Positions 25,604 to 36,400 of a DNA stretch of 64,000 nucleotides are shown in pieces. The DNA is from Inia geoffrensis (lineage: Eukaryota > Chordata > Mammalia > Artiodactyla > Iniidae). Numbering within the stretch: position 1 is the first letter of the stretch; every line of letters begins with the position of its first letter. The stretch lies in NCBI GenBank assembly GCA_036417435.1, contig CM070904.1:15482835-15546834 (forward strand), in the 5' to 3' direction. A program made the translations under genes and the position numbers. The notes beneath the pieces were generated by a model. That model was not told where the DNA came from. It searched no databases and worked only from the letters and a program-made list of their open reading frames with translations.

Positions 25604-25612
25604 TTGCTGGAT

Positions 25613-26605
25613 CTATAAAAAAAAAAAAATAAGGCATGCTGCCACCCTGACTCTGCTACTGTCACCCTACACAGACAGGATGGTTTCCTACTGGGAAAGA
25701 TAGCTGCTCATGTTTATTTAAAACATTGCAAAGTCATTTACAAGAGGGAAGTCCAGTGTGGCCTACTTGAGTCCTATTATTCCCCAGGCCCTATTCCCCA
25801 AGCTACTTTAAATACAGCTATTTAGGCTTGCTGCTATGTGAGATTGTGCTACCCATTCCCTAGGCATCAACACCTGTCTGGTCATTCATCAATGGCTACA
25901 AATTATCCACCTTCAGTCCCCCTCATCCTATACCATCTCAGGGAAGGACAATTTTAAGATTACAAAGATAACACATCTGGGAAGTTATGAGAGTGGGCAC
26001 CTTAGACACTGAGTTTCACTGGCTTCACAATGGGTGAGAGCAAAATATCACACAACACAGTCAAGAGAGTTCTCATAGCACCTTAATTTGCATATTCAAA
26101 TTTCTCAAATTACTGCTAAATACTGTTAGCAATATTTACCAACTACATTTTAGAAGGAAATGGTCATTCTTAGGATGCTTCCAACAATTTGTAGATTCTG
26201 GTTCCAGAGTAATCTCTGTTCTGTCAGGATAAACTCCAGGAGGAGTAGTACAGGCACAAAGAATTTCTTCAAGGACAAACATTAACTGAGTACCTACTTT
26301 TTAACATGCTGGGGATGCAGAGAGGAACACACACACAACCTCTTTGATCTCAAGGGGCTCATAGCCTCACACTCCTCGCTCTGCCCCTCCCCCCAACCCA
26401 CCCTACACACTCACAGAGGGAAGGATCTTCCCTACAGAAAAGTTTTCACGTGTCACCTCTTTCTTCATCGCTTAAACAAAAAAGGCTGGAGAAGCCCATT
26501 ATGGAGCGGGTGCGAGGGGCTTGTGGCTAGGGACACCACTCCTTTACATAGCTGCCATCCTCTGGGACAGACAAGGGGTGCTTCAGGTAAATGATGTAGC
26601 TAAAA
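25613..26605. other. Intergenic, upstream flank of CCDC93 promoter
   Basis: Mostly unique. An L2 minus-strand fragment lies at about 26270-26370 (GAGTACCTACTTTTTAACATGCTGGGGATG). No exon seen. Confidence 0.5.
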
Positions 26606-26613
26606 TGACGTCA
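26606..26613. promoter_or_regulatory. Perfect CRE palindrome TGACGTCA
   Basis: Full 8-bp CREB/ATF consensus about 750 bp upstream of the CCDC93 start codon, just outside the CpG island. The sequence match is certain; regulatory use is inferred. Confidence 0.6.
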
Positions 26614-26879
26614 ATACCGGAGTCGCATTCTCAGAGATGACCTTCTCCTCAGGAAGAACCCGAAACTGGGGATGGTGGGGGTGAGTTCCCGGGGAACACG
26701 CTGCACTGGCTCGGACACTGGGGAGGCAGCGAGCTGATGAATCCTTCTTCGGGTACTCGGTTCCCTGGTCCGTATATCAAGAAGTTTGCCCAAGTGCGCG
26801 TTAATCAGGGAACACCCCGATTCTGAGCCACAGCCAGCCGGGTCTGAATCGCCAAGCTCATCTGTGCTCAAGCCTTGAC

Positions 26880-26886
26880 CCGGAAG
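26880..26886 (+). promoter_or_regulatory. ETS-type motif CCGGAAG
   Basis: Matches the ETS-family core common in CpG-island promoters, at the upstream edge of the island. A second GGAAGT core lies at 27253-27258, close to the likely 5' leader. Confidence 0.4.
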
Positions 26887-27137
26887 CAAGCGGATTTCCG
26901 AAGTCCAGCTCGCGGAGAGGACCGAACCCACTTGGGGCATCTGATGCCCGTGAGAAGCAGAGACGGGAACCAGGATGCAAAATTTCCCCAAGATAGAAGA
27001 ATAATCCCTTTTATAAAGCACCTCGAGGAAAATGCAGAGCCCCGGCACGAAGCTCCGCAGAGCCTGGAGCTCGGCAGGCGTCCCGGACTGCAGCTCGCGC
27101 CCCCGATCGAGTCCGGACCTCTCCCGGACCGGCCCTC

Positions 27138-27147
27138 GCGCAGGCGC
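27138..27147. promoter_or_regulatory. NRF1-type site GCGCAGGCGC
   Basis: Matches the NRF1 core GCGCANGCGC about 215 bp upstream of the start codon. A partial second copy (GCGCATGC) lies at 27173-27180. NRF1 sites of this kind are common in TATA-less housekeeping promoters; use here is inferred. Confidence 0.55.
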
Positions 27148-27161
27148 AGTCGCGCAGCGCT

Positions 27162-27169
27162 CCCGCCCC
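27162..27169 (-). promoter_or_regulatory. GC box (Sp1/KLF), CCCGCCCC on +
   Basis: Reverse-strand GGGGCGGG, a standard Sp1/KLF core, lying between the NRF1-type site and the GGC repeat. Confidence 0.5.
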
Positions 27170-27176
27170 AACGCGC

Positions 27177-27284
27177 ATGCTCCGCCGGGCCGGGGCGCTC
27201 CCGGCCGGCGGCGGCGGCTGCGGCAGCGGCGGCGTCGGCGGCGGCGGCGGGAGGAAGTTACCGCTTTGCACTCCACCCCGGTAG
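27177..27284 (+). other. Possible upstream ORF (35 codons, glycine-rich) in the CCDC93 leader
   Basis: ATG at 27177, stop TAG at 27282-27284. The peptide begins MLRRAGALPA and is then mainly glycine, because the GGC repeat is in its frame, ending in KLPLCTPPR. The start context is weak (C at -3, C at +4). It is only real if transcription starts upstream of 27177, which sequence alone cannot show. If used, it would end 77 nt before the CCDC93 start. Confidence 0.3.
27207..27250 (+). repeat. Interrupted GGC trinucleotide repeat in the promoter/5' leader
   Basis: About 44 bp made of four GGC units, TGC, GGC, AGC, two GGC, GTC and four GGC. It lies roughly 110 bp before the start codon, so it is probably transcribed as 5' UTR. 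The interruptions should stabilise it. In the three + frames it reads as Gly, Arg or Ala runs. Confidence 0.85.
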
Positions 27285-27361
27285 CAGCTTCGGGGCTGGG
27301 GACAGCTTCCTCCGGACGCTCCGCGGGCTTCGCTGCCGCCGCACGGCAGTCCGACGAGATC

Positions 27362-27403
27362 ATGGGGTTGCCCAAGGGGCCGGAAGGCCAGGGTCTCCCG
27401 GAG
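27362..27403 (+). CDS. CCDC93: CCDC93 exon 1, coding part
   Basis: Encodes residues 1-14 and ends in phase 0 at a strong donor, GAG|GTAAGG. The start codon has A at -3 and G at +4, a good Kozak context, and the first residues match the known CCDC93 N terminus. The exon lies in the CpG island. The 5' end of the exon cannot be read from sequence. The reading frame stays open upstream as far as an ATG at 27032 (see separate entry), so the start is chosen by homology and Kozak context, not by an upstream stop. Confidence 0.95.
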
Positions 27404-30400
27404 GTAAGGAACCCCCCTCCCACCCTGACACGTCCGGGTTTCCGAAAGAGGGCCGAGCCTAGCCTACGGGGCCGGCTGCGATTAGGGCGCCCCGGCCCCT
27501 CTCTCAGGTGTGTCCACCGCCGGGAGCACCGGCCCTGTCCGCTGGGGGCCGAGCAAGTGTGGGCGTGGGCGGGGACAAACTTCAGCCGGTGCAGGGTCTC
27601 CCAGGACGGAGGGAGCCTTCCTAGCCCAATACCTGCGCCGACGCAGCCCCAGGCCCCGCGGGGCCTGGGGTTCCACCTCTCCGGCTTCCCCCGGCAGTCC
27701 CCCGCGATCCCCGGCGCCGCTCGGCTCGCCTCGAGGACAGGGGCTGCTAAGCCCAGTAGTCACGAGACGCGCGCTGGGACGGTCCGGGCTCGGGTTGTGC
27801 AAAGGGCGGTGACCTTGTGGCGCCGGCCGCCACCTCCCCGGGCCCACGGGGTCCTGGCAGCCGGCACCCGCCGCCTTGGTATCGGGAGGGAATAGAGCCC
27901 TGCGTTTGTCCCCACGTCCCGTCGGGCCGGCGGGAGGAAGTTTGGGAGCCGTGTGGAGTGGCCGGGCGGAAACCGTCGCTGTTTCTCCAGAGGGGAGGTG
28001 TTTGTTATTAAGTACTCATTTGGTCCTGAGGGACAGGATGATCAACGGTTTCTGGATTTACATACACATTACCTGGAAGGAGAGGAAAAGTGCATTTCCT
28101 TTTGGCTGCAAATATCACTTAGCTAGGTGCTTTACATCTGTTCTCTATTCCAATTGATTTGCTCAAAAGCTAGTCTAATTTACTAGATTCTTGAAAGAAA
28201 TGGAATCCACGCTGCACCTCTGTCCCCTTTCTAGGGTTCTGAAGCAGGCATTTGTCAGAGGGACTAATTCCTTGACATGGTGCGTGGTCCCTTCACACTT
28301 AGCTGCCTGTGGCCAATCTTGCTTCTTTTCCCCTCTCCCCACATCCTTAGTTCTTAAATCCCACTAGTACCACTAATTGAGGGATCACTGTTCTGTGCAT
28401 AAAAGCTGGAGATGTAGTAATGGAAGGACAGACTTAAGCTGTCAGTGTGTGCTCCCAGAATGCAAATCCATTTTGCTATCTCCAGAAAACCTAGCAAGTT
28501 TTCTGACGTTTTCATTGTCCCACTGTACTACCAATAGAGTCTTTCTAAAATAAAGCAACTTGCCCCTGTTTGTCCTTTGCTTAACCCTTCACTGTCAGGA
28601 GACTGGGTCTAATTTGTCACTTTTCCAAGTTCCTGGCAATTGGGAGGAAAACAGGGTGAATATAATAATCCAATTATTATCACTTTGTTCAAAGACCAGT
28701 ACATATGAATATGTCATTAAGCTGTCACTAGTCCGGTTAATTCATTAAATTCAATTTTGTAAGCCCTTTATTGTATGTATGTGAAGGATAGAGATATAGT
28801 TAGACGTGGCCCTGCCTTCCAGCTTATGTGAACTCCAGTATCAGACAACTGATGATTTAGTGTGCCTGGTTTAAGAGCTCACAGCATTCATCTTTATCAG
28901 AATTTTAGTTTTAACGATGGGATGTATTACCCAGCCTGGTGACTTTTTATGGCTTAAAGAGAGGATATTCTTTCATTCCCTGCATATTAGCCAGTGACCC
29001 TTTTGCATTTTGTTTTAGTGTTAATCTGTGAATTGAATTTGGAGCCCTATTAACATTCTCCATTCATTGTCTCGTGCTAAAAAGTTACTTCGCAGGGTGC
29101 ATTGCAAAAGTACACTTCTCCATTCGTGGGATAAGTGGATGGGAAGCATGGGCCAGGCACCTGCCATGGTGTGGGCAGTGGGTTCTCATTAGGTGCAAGC
29201 TGAGGCAGGGATGCCCTTCCCCAGATGTCTTGTCCTCTTCTTGGAAGTGTTTTCATGATAAATAATTGAACAAATGAAAAGTTCCTGTTTTACATCCCGG
29301 GAGTTTTAAGAAAATACTTATATCATCCCATTTTCCTTTTCTATTCTATTTTTATGAACCATAACTATTCTTTATTTTCTCTTCTCTTTGTATCTCTTGA
29401 CTTGTAGATGGTTCTCAACCATCACAGATCTTTTGCCAAGGAAAAGAATGTGTGAATAATTAATATTCACTTTTGCATGTCTCCTAGGAATTAGTGAATG
29501 CTAACCTTCAGAATCTTTGATAGGCCAGACCAGGGTCCTTTGAGAGGGAAGTAAACTGAGCAGTGTTGCAAGGCTGTCTCTTCCATCACTGCCTATTGCA
29601 AGAGATTAACAGTCACTTGAATAGTTCCATGTCCAGCTATGTGTTAACATATGTGCTCCTTCTTTTTTTTTTTTTTTTTTTTTTTTGTGGTATGCGGGCC
29701 TCTCACTGCTGGGGCCTCTGCCCTTGCGGAGCACAGGCTCCGGGCGCGCAGGCTCAGCGGCCACAGCTCACGGGCCCAGCCGCTCCGCGGCATATGGGAT
29801 CTTCCTGGACCGGGGCACGAACCCGTGTCCCCTGCATCGGCAGGTGGACTGTCAACCACTGCGCCACCAGGGAAGCCCTACATGTGTGCCCCTTCTCCTG
29901 GCAGTTTGTCCTTTAAAATAAACTTGAATTTCCATTATCAGTGTCACGACTATGAAAACATTTTTTTAATACGAGACTGGCTTAGGTCATGCACTTTATG
30001 TAATGTTTGAGCATGTCATTCCATATTTAACAAGTGTGTTCTTGGAGCCTAATGCTGTTCAGAACAGAGGAGTAAACGTGGGTGGATAATATATGGAATA
30101 TATGGGTCCTCCCGTGAACCAGCTAATAGTCTATTTGGAGAGACTGGTGTGTCCATTGACACCAGACATCTCACTCAGAAGAGGTTGATAGTTGTATGAA
30201 TGACAGACTATAAATAAAATAGAAATGCAGAGGAGTGACCACTTTAGGCTGTAGGGTTGACATTGAATAGGAGCTAGGGGTTGAAGATGGTGTCTGGGTG
30301 GTTAGAGAATATCAGGAGAGCCGTGAAGGAATGAGAATGAACAGGGCTTGTTTAGCTTGGCCACAGCCATGTCTGTATGGTTTTGGCAGGAGGTAAAGGA

Positions 30401-33400
30401 TGAAGCTGAAAAGATAGGTTGCAGCCCAAGATCTGAATGCCAAACCAAGACGTTTGGAATTTATCTGATAGACAGTGAATGATGCCTTAATGATGAGGGC
30501 TGGGGGCTGAGCTGAAGAGGGATGATGAGAAAGCTGTGATTTCGGAAGGAATGAGCAAGACAAATTAACAGGGAAGAAAGATTGAGAGGCAGTTGCCATA
30601 GTCCTGGCATAATGTGCAAAGAAAAGGGAAGGGAGGATAAATGTGAGCTGCGTAGTTAAGGAAGATTTAGCAGGCATTGTTGGGTAAGGGAGTAGTCAGA
30701 GGTGGGTATGAGGACTTAAACCAGGGTCCCTTGGCATTGTTTTCTGTAGAGAGGTAGTAGTTTTTTATTTTCTGCAATAATGGAAGTCAGGAAAGGCACA
30801 GTTCAGGAAAGTAAATGGAGGCAAAAGTAGTGGAATATTTAGATATATTGAACTTGTAGATAAACAACCTGAGAGCGAAGGTAGGGTATTAATTAAAAAC
30901 ATTTAAATAAAATCCTTATTTAAATATATTAAGTGAACTTTTTATTTTTAAGGCAATCCTGTTATGTGGTAGTAATCTCCCCGAAATATATCTGGGTTGA
31001 AAGCCTTCCTTATATTTGCTGTAGAGATCAAAGTGCAGATGGAGACACATGTTTGAATTCTTTGTTCTTGCCCCTCTTGTCAGTAACTTTTAGGACCAAG
31101 ATGAGTATAAACTTAAACAAAACAAACTACCTGTTCCATCTGAAAAGAGTTTATAATCCAGTCGAGAAGCCTGCCATACAAGTCACACGTTAGAGAACAG
31201 GGTGGTAATGTGCTGGAATCTCCCTTTGCCTGGATTCCTTCACACCTGATGAACAGTCCATACCACCTGTGCACGTCTTCTCGCCCCCACCTATGACAAT
31301 TAACAGCTGGTTGAGGACCAGGGACCCTGTTCTGTGCGAATCTGGCAGCACTGTGTCCCCACGCTCCGGCACGAATGCTGTGACACAGCCAATGTCACCT
31401 GCTCCGTGGCAATGAGACTGTGGCACCGGAAGTATACCTGGTGTTTCTTTATTCAAGGTAGCTTTTTCCAGCCTTTTGCTTTTGTTTTAGGTAGAAACAA
31501 GAGAAGATGAAGAACAAAATGTCAAGTTGACTGAGATTCTGGAGCTCTTGGTTGCAGCTGGGTATTTCAGGGCAAGAATTAAAGGCTTGTCACCTTTTGA
31601 CAAGGTAAGACGAAGTCTTTCTAAGCATTAGGCTAGTTTTTGTCAGGACGGCATGGTTTACTGTGGAAAGGAGGAAGAGGTTGTGTTTTTACTTTCTCTA
31701 CGTCCTTGTTGCCATTTCTCCTGGATTCAGATTCATTATGGAAGTGTTCAAATTTCCTATTAAAAGAAAATAATCATGTATCCGTAAATACACCTTGAAG
31801 TCCTTTCTGTGCACCAAGCTTTGAGGTATACAAATAAGCAAAATAAATAGTTCCTTCTTTCAAGGAACTTAAAGCTTGGGTGGGGAGATAAAGTTTATGT
31901 AAGATAAAATAATTTGAGGTAATAGGGAGCTATCCCAAGTTGGGGCGCTCACAAGACAATTGCCAGGGATTCTGTGGGTGGTAAACGCTGGGTTTAGAGG
32001 AGGAAGAAATCACTATGGGATGAAGTCATTTAATTCAGCAGAACCTTGAACAGTTCTTACGCACAAGGCATAGTAGTAGGTGTTGAGGGCACAAGGATAA
32101 GAACAAAGGCCTTATACCCAAAGAGCCTGACTTCTAAAGAGTAGGGAAGAGAGGCAAGTAAAACATCGTGCATAGACTAAATGGCACAATTCGGTAAGTG
32201 CCACAGTGAACTATGCACAGAAATGAAGCATTCAGATCAGCTGGGGCAGGCCGGGAAAGCTTCCTGGTGGAAGAAAGCGTTGAGTCCTCCAGTGGGCCAC
32301 AGCCCTGGCTGCACATAGCAGATTCTTTTGTAATACAGATATCTAGGCCTCAGCCATTGAAATGCTGGTTTGTTAGGTCTGGGCTGGGCACTGGAATCTG
32401 TATTTTATTATGCATCTCACATGAGTCTACAGTATAGCCAGGGATAATATTCACTGTTGTTCTTTTCTAACATCAGGCTGTGTCTAAAAATGTTTTGTTT
32501 CAGAATGGATTTTTAGCCTTAGTCTCATCTGCATCTCAGAGAAATCCCATGACAAAACTAGAGCAAGGTTTCTCATCTCCTTTAGGTAGTAGAAAAAAAT
32601 GAGATGTATGGAAATTAAGTAATGAGTCACAGAATGTCACCCTTGTTACCCACATATCTGGTCCATAAAATACATAATTTCTCTGCAGTCTGGCACTTGC
32701 CTATAATTGGATTAAGACTTCACCCAGCTGAGAGTGAATGCCTGTCCCATCAGTATAAAGAGGATCTATGCATCATAGGTCCCTTTAGTAATAGAAGTCA
32801 GCTTCTCAGTCCACTGGCCATGAGTCAGGTGCTCAGTAACTGCATGTGGCTAGCAGCAGTGTACTAAACAGTGCAGATACAGACTGTTCCCGTCTTTGCA
32901 GAAAGGTTTACAGTGTTCAGCAGTGCTGTTTAGGTGAATTGTAGTGGATGGAGTCAGGACACATATTATCTCTCTGAGGGTACCCAATTTTGTATATCAA
33001 AACTACTTATATTTTATCTACCTTCCACTTCTTCACCTCTTCCCAAACTAGGAAGAGAAAATAGGTTTTTTTTGTGTGTGTCTTTCAGGTGGTAGGAGGA
33101 ATGACCTGGTGCATCACCACTTGCAACTTTGATGTGGATGTTGATTTGCTCTTTCAGGAGAACTCTACAATAGGTCAGAAAATGTAAGTTACCCGGCTTT
33201 CCATGGAAGAGGCTGAAGGGGGAGAAAAAAGCTAACTCTTGAGCGTGTGCTGTGTGCCAGAAGTTGTGTTAGAGGGTTTACCTATAGGCTGAAAGAAGCC
33301 AAGGTCACACAGCTAACATATGAGAGTCACCTAATGTTATTCTAATGTTATATAGGCTATTTCTGATGCTTTTCCTTGATCCCAGTTTCTGTCGACTGCT

Positions 33401-36400
33401 CATGTATCTCTTTCCAAAGGCAGTGAATGTGGATGGAAGTTGAATAGGTGGGAGAAGGGGACTCTTTCCCTCCCCGTTGCCTCTGGGTAAGGCAGAGCCC
33501 CACTTTGCCTGCCATCGAGAGAAGGCAGCCTGGGCTCCTCGCTGGAGGTGTCAGGGGAGGGTGCCCTGGCTGGTCGTCCGTAGCTCAGCAGGCGCTTGGT
33601 GATTTCATGAGACATTGGGATCCCCAATTCTGTTCAGCCCTGCCCTGGGCAGCCGTTTGACCCTGGGCAAACCTTAGTTCTCTTTTCTGTAGGAAGGAGG
33701 GTTTGTGATCTCAGATCTGTATGATTCTGTGACTTACTTCCTCATTTTTCTGAAGCCTTATCCTCCCCTAAATGGATTAAAGATAGTTTACAAACACGCA
33801 TAGGGAGCAGTAATACTGGAAAAGGGAAGCAAAGCAAAAGGAAGAAAAAAGGAAACAAAAGGCAGAGTTGAGGATGAGGGACACACCTGTGAGGGGCCAT
33901 AAAGGCCCTGTTTTTCCAAGGGTGGGACACAGATTTGATTGCGAAAAGAAGAAAAAAAAACATGCAAAATATACAGTTTCCATGCAGTAGAAGAAAAATA
34001 GGTCCCTGTGAATCACCAAATTTCTTAACACTAAGACCAAAAGGCATCTCTTGGCTCCTTGTTAAGGAGGACATGCTGTTTGACACAGAGATACTGTCAT
34101 CGGTGCCCGGCCATGAGTAGTGGGCTCTGTGTCCTAACACCTGTGTGGGGCTGTGGCATCATGTCCAGCGACCCGCAGTGAAAAGTCCTCCACTGGGAGG
34201 GTACGATGGAGTCCAGGCGTGTGGCTCTGCTCCCTGTCGGTCCAGCTCAATCCAGAGGCAGATGGTATTCTTGTTCTTTTGTTTGTTTTTATTTAGGTGT
34301 TACATACTTGAAGGTTAAAAAAAAAATTCAAATACTACCAAAGGGAGCAAAACATACAGCTGATGTCTCTCCTCCTTCCTATTTTACACCCCAGTTTTAT
34401 TCCCTGGAAACAGTCATCCTTGGCTGTCCAGGTTTTAGATTCTTCAGAGTGGTCACTAATACATCTCCAACAATGTATACAGTCTGTTTCACTCAAGTCT
34501 ACTGAGAGGAGGCAGTTGGCTCACCTGTACCACTCACCACATCCCCTTTGTCTTCCATCTTCCACTCTTTTAATTGTTTTCTGGTTTTTCTATGATCACT
34601 TACATAATTTGAATCTACTTAAGCTTCTGTTTCTTGACCCATTAACATAAGGTGGTTTCTCCTAGGTCCTAACTGAGTAAACATTTTAGTATCTCTATCT
34701 TTCCTTCTATCCTTCAGCCTCCATGTACCATCATGACATCACTTTTATAATGTTTAGCATATAATATTTATAGTCTCTTCTGTAGTAGCAGTTAAATTGT
34801 CCGTGCTTTATCTACAGGTAAATTCTAAAAGCAAATCTATAAACAATAAGAACTGAGAATTGTGATGGGGTCAGAAAGAAGGAACTGTAATCTTTTGGAC
34901 CATAATGGTGCTGTTTAAAGGAGAATATTCAATGTATCATAGTCAAAAGCGATCTGTTTTCAGTTATTCATAGACTCAGTAAATATCAAACTCCTGCATT
35001 TACTGAACAATCAGGCATTGTTCTGGATACATTAATGAAAAATGTCCTGCCCTCATGGAGCTTATAGTCTATTGGGGGAGACAGACCAAAAACTAATTTA
35101 ATAAATAACTAAATTATATATAGAAATAATATGTGCTATGAAAAAAATTAAAGCTGGGAAACGGTAGGAGGAGGGACGCAGGGCAGGAGGCAGTTGTTTT
35201 CAGTTAGTGAAGGCCTCATTGAGAGGGTGATATTAGAGCTAAGACTTGAGGGACGAGGGTTCCAGGCAAAGGGAACTGCCACCGTAAAGGCCCCAAGCAG
35301 AAGCTTGCCTGCAGTGGAGGGCGGAGTGGGGAGCAGAGGACGTCAGCACAGAGAGGTCATGGGGGCAGATCAGGTGCGGTGCCTCGTGGGTCCGAGTAAG
35401 GACTTGGGGTTTACTCTGTGTGAGATGGGAAGTCCTTGGAGGGTTTTGAGCAGAGGAGGAACATAATCTGTTCTGTGTTTAAGAAGGAACCCTGGTCTGA
35501 TCACCGAATTAGGGGGAATCAGGGAGATTCTTTAGTGTATTATAGTAATCCTCCCAGGAGATGATGGTGCCCTGAACGGTGGGCTAGCAGTGGTGGCATT
35601 CTGGATCTATTCTGAAGGTAGAACCAACAGGATTTCATGACATTGGATTTGGAGCGTGAGTAAGAGAGGAGCTGAGGGTGATGCGCAAGTATTTGGCCCG
35701 AGCAGGTGGAGATGGTCTGTGCAAGTCATTGAGAATCAAGCACACTGCAATTTGCTTCATGTTTATACGGCTTTTTTCCCTTGCATTTCTGATTGCCTTT
35801 TTTTTTTTCCCTTGATGACAGAGAAGCACGTAGTTTCACCTGTAGTGAAGATCAGCCATCTTCTTAATCAGTCTGTGGACTAACACGAATTCACTGTCTT
35901 CTTGAGTACGCTCTTGGTTGAAGCCTCTTTCTGTTCCAGTTTGAGCTGATTGCTTCTTCCACCTGTGGCACCCCTCGTGTTCTGGGATATTTTTCCATTG
36001 CACTCCTTCTGGGCCACGATTCTCAATCCCTTATCTGTGTTTCTGATGTCTAAAAAACACTGAAAATGTTCTTTTTTTCTTTCAAGTGCCGATACAAAAC
36101 TTATTTGGAAGCAACACATGACCTGAACTGACTTAAGGTTATTTATAGTCTTTATTGATCCCATTTATATGAATATTCATATGTTTTACTGCAGAAATAT
36201 TCATTTCTTTGATTATAGGGTGCTGCTCTAGATTTCATTGGGTCTTACCTAATACACAGGATATGCCCCTTAGGAATACTCAGGTACAAACATCTAAAGA
36301 ATTCTGACTTCTGAAACACATCTGCTCCTAAAGGGTTTGGATAAGGGATTGAGGGCGTATTGTGTTCCCTGGTAAGTATTTGATGTGTAGCTTTTAAGTG

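Larger units (their letters stand above)
27032..27361 (+). other. Open in-frame extension upstream of the CCDC93 ATG (110 codons)
   Basis: From ATG 27032 (A at -3) the frame stays open for 110 codons and joins CCDC93 at Met 27362 without a stop. The predicted extension is rich in Arg, Ser, Ala and Pro, and the GGC repeat reads here as a run of arginines. GC-rich island DNA often has long open frames, so this may be chance. The annotated start remains 27362. Confidence 0.25.
26870..27980. promoter_or_regulatory. CCDC93: CpG-island promoter of CCDC93
   Basis: About 1.1 kb of GC-rich, CpG-dense sequence around exon 1, in otherwise CpG-poor surroundings. No TATA box is visible at a sensible distance. 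It contains ETS, NRF1-type and GC-box motifs (separate entries), typical of a housekeeping promoter with dispersed starts. Long ORFs here on both strands are expected from the base composition and are not called as genes. Confidence 0.9.
27404..31490 (+). other. CCDC93: CCDC93 intron 1
   Basis: 4,087 nt, GTAAGG...TTTTAG. The first 550 nt are CpG island. It holds one antisense CHR SINE (29664-29879) and L2-like reverse text (about 30180-30720). No other gene is seen. Confidence 0.9.
31605..33088 (+). other. CCDC93: CCDC93 intron 2
   Basis: 1,484 nt. It contains two L2 minus fragments (about 31795-32020 and 32030-32290) and a MER5-type piece (about 32295-32440). The region beyond that is unique. 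Confidence 0.9.

Noticed and set aside
1..26500. INSIG2 exons, expected as the neighbouring gene from human order
   Set aside because: No segment translates to INSIG2 sequence; the human gap between the genes is larger than this interval.
26611..27895. Long ORFs of 195-287 codons on + and 270 codons on - in the CpG island
   Set aside because: They follow from GC-rich, stop-poor DNA and overlap each other in several frames. Only the in-frame extension of CCDC93 is noted as a hypothesis.
35880..36164. 94-codon minus-strand ORF with protein-like text in intron 3
   Set aside because: No family recognised, and it abuts text that looks like an old DNA transposon; insufficient to call a gene.
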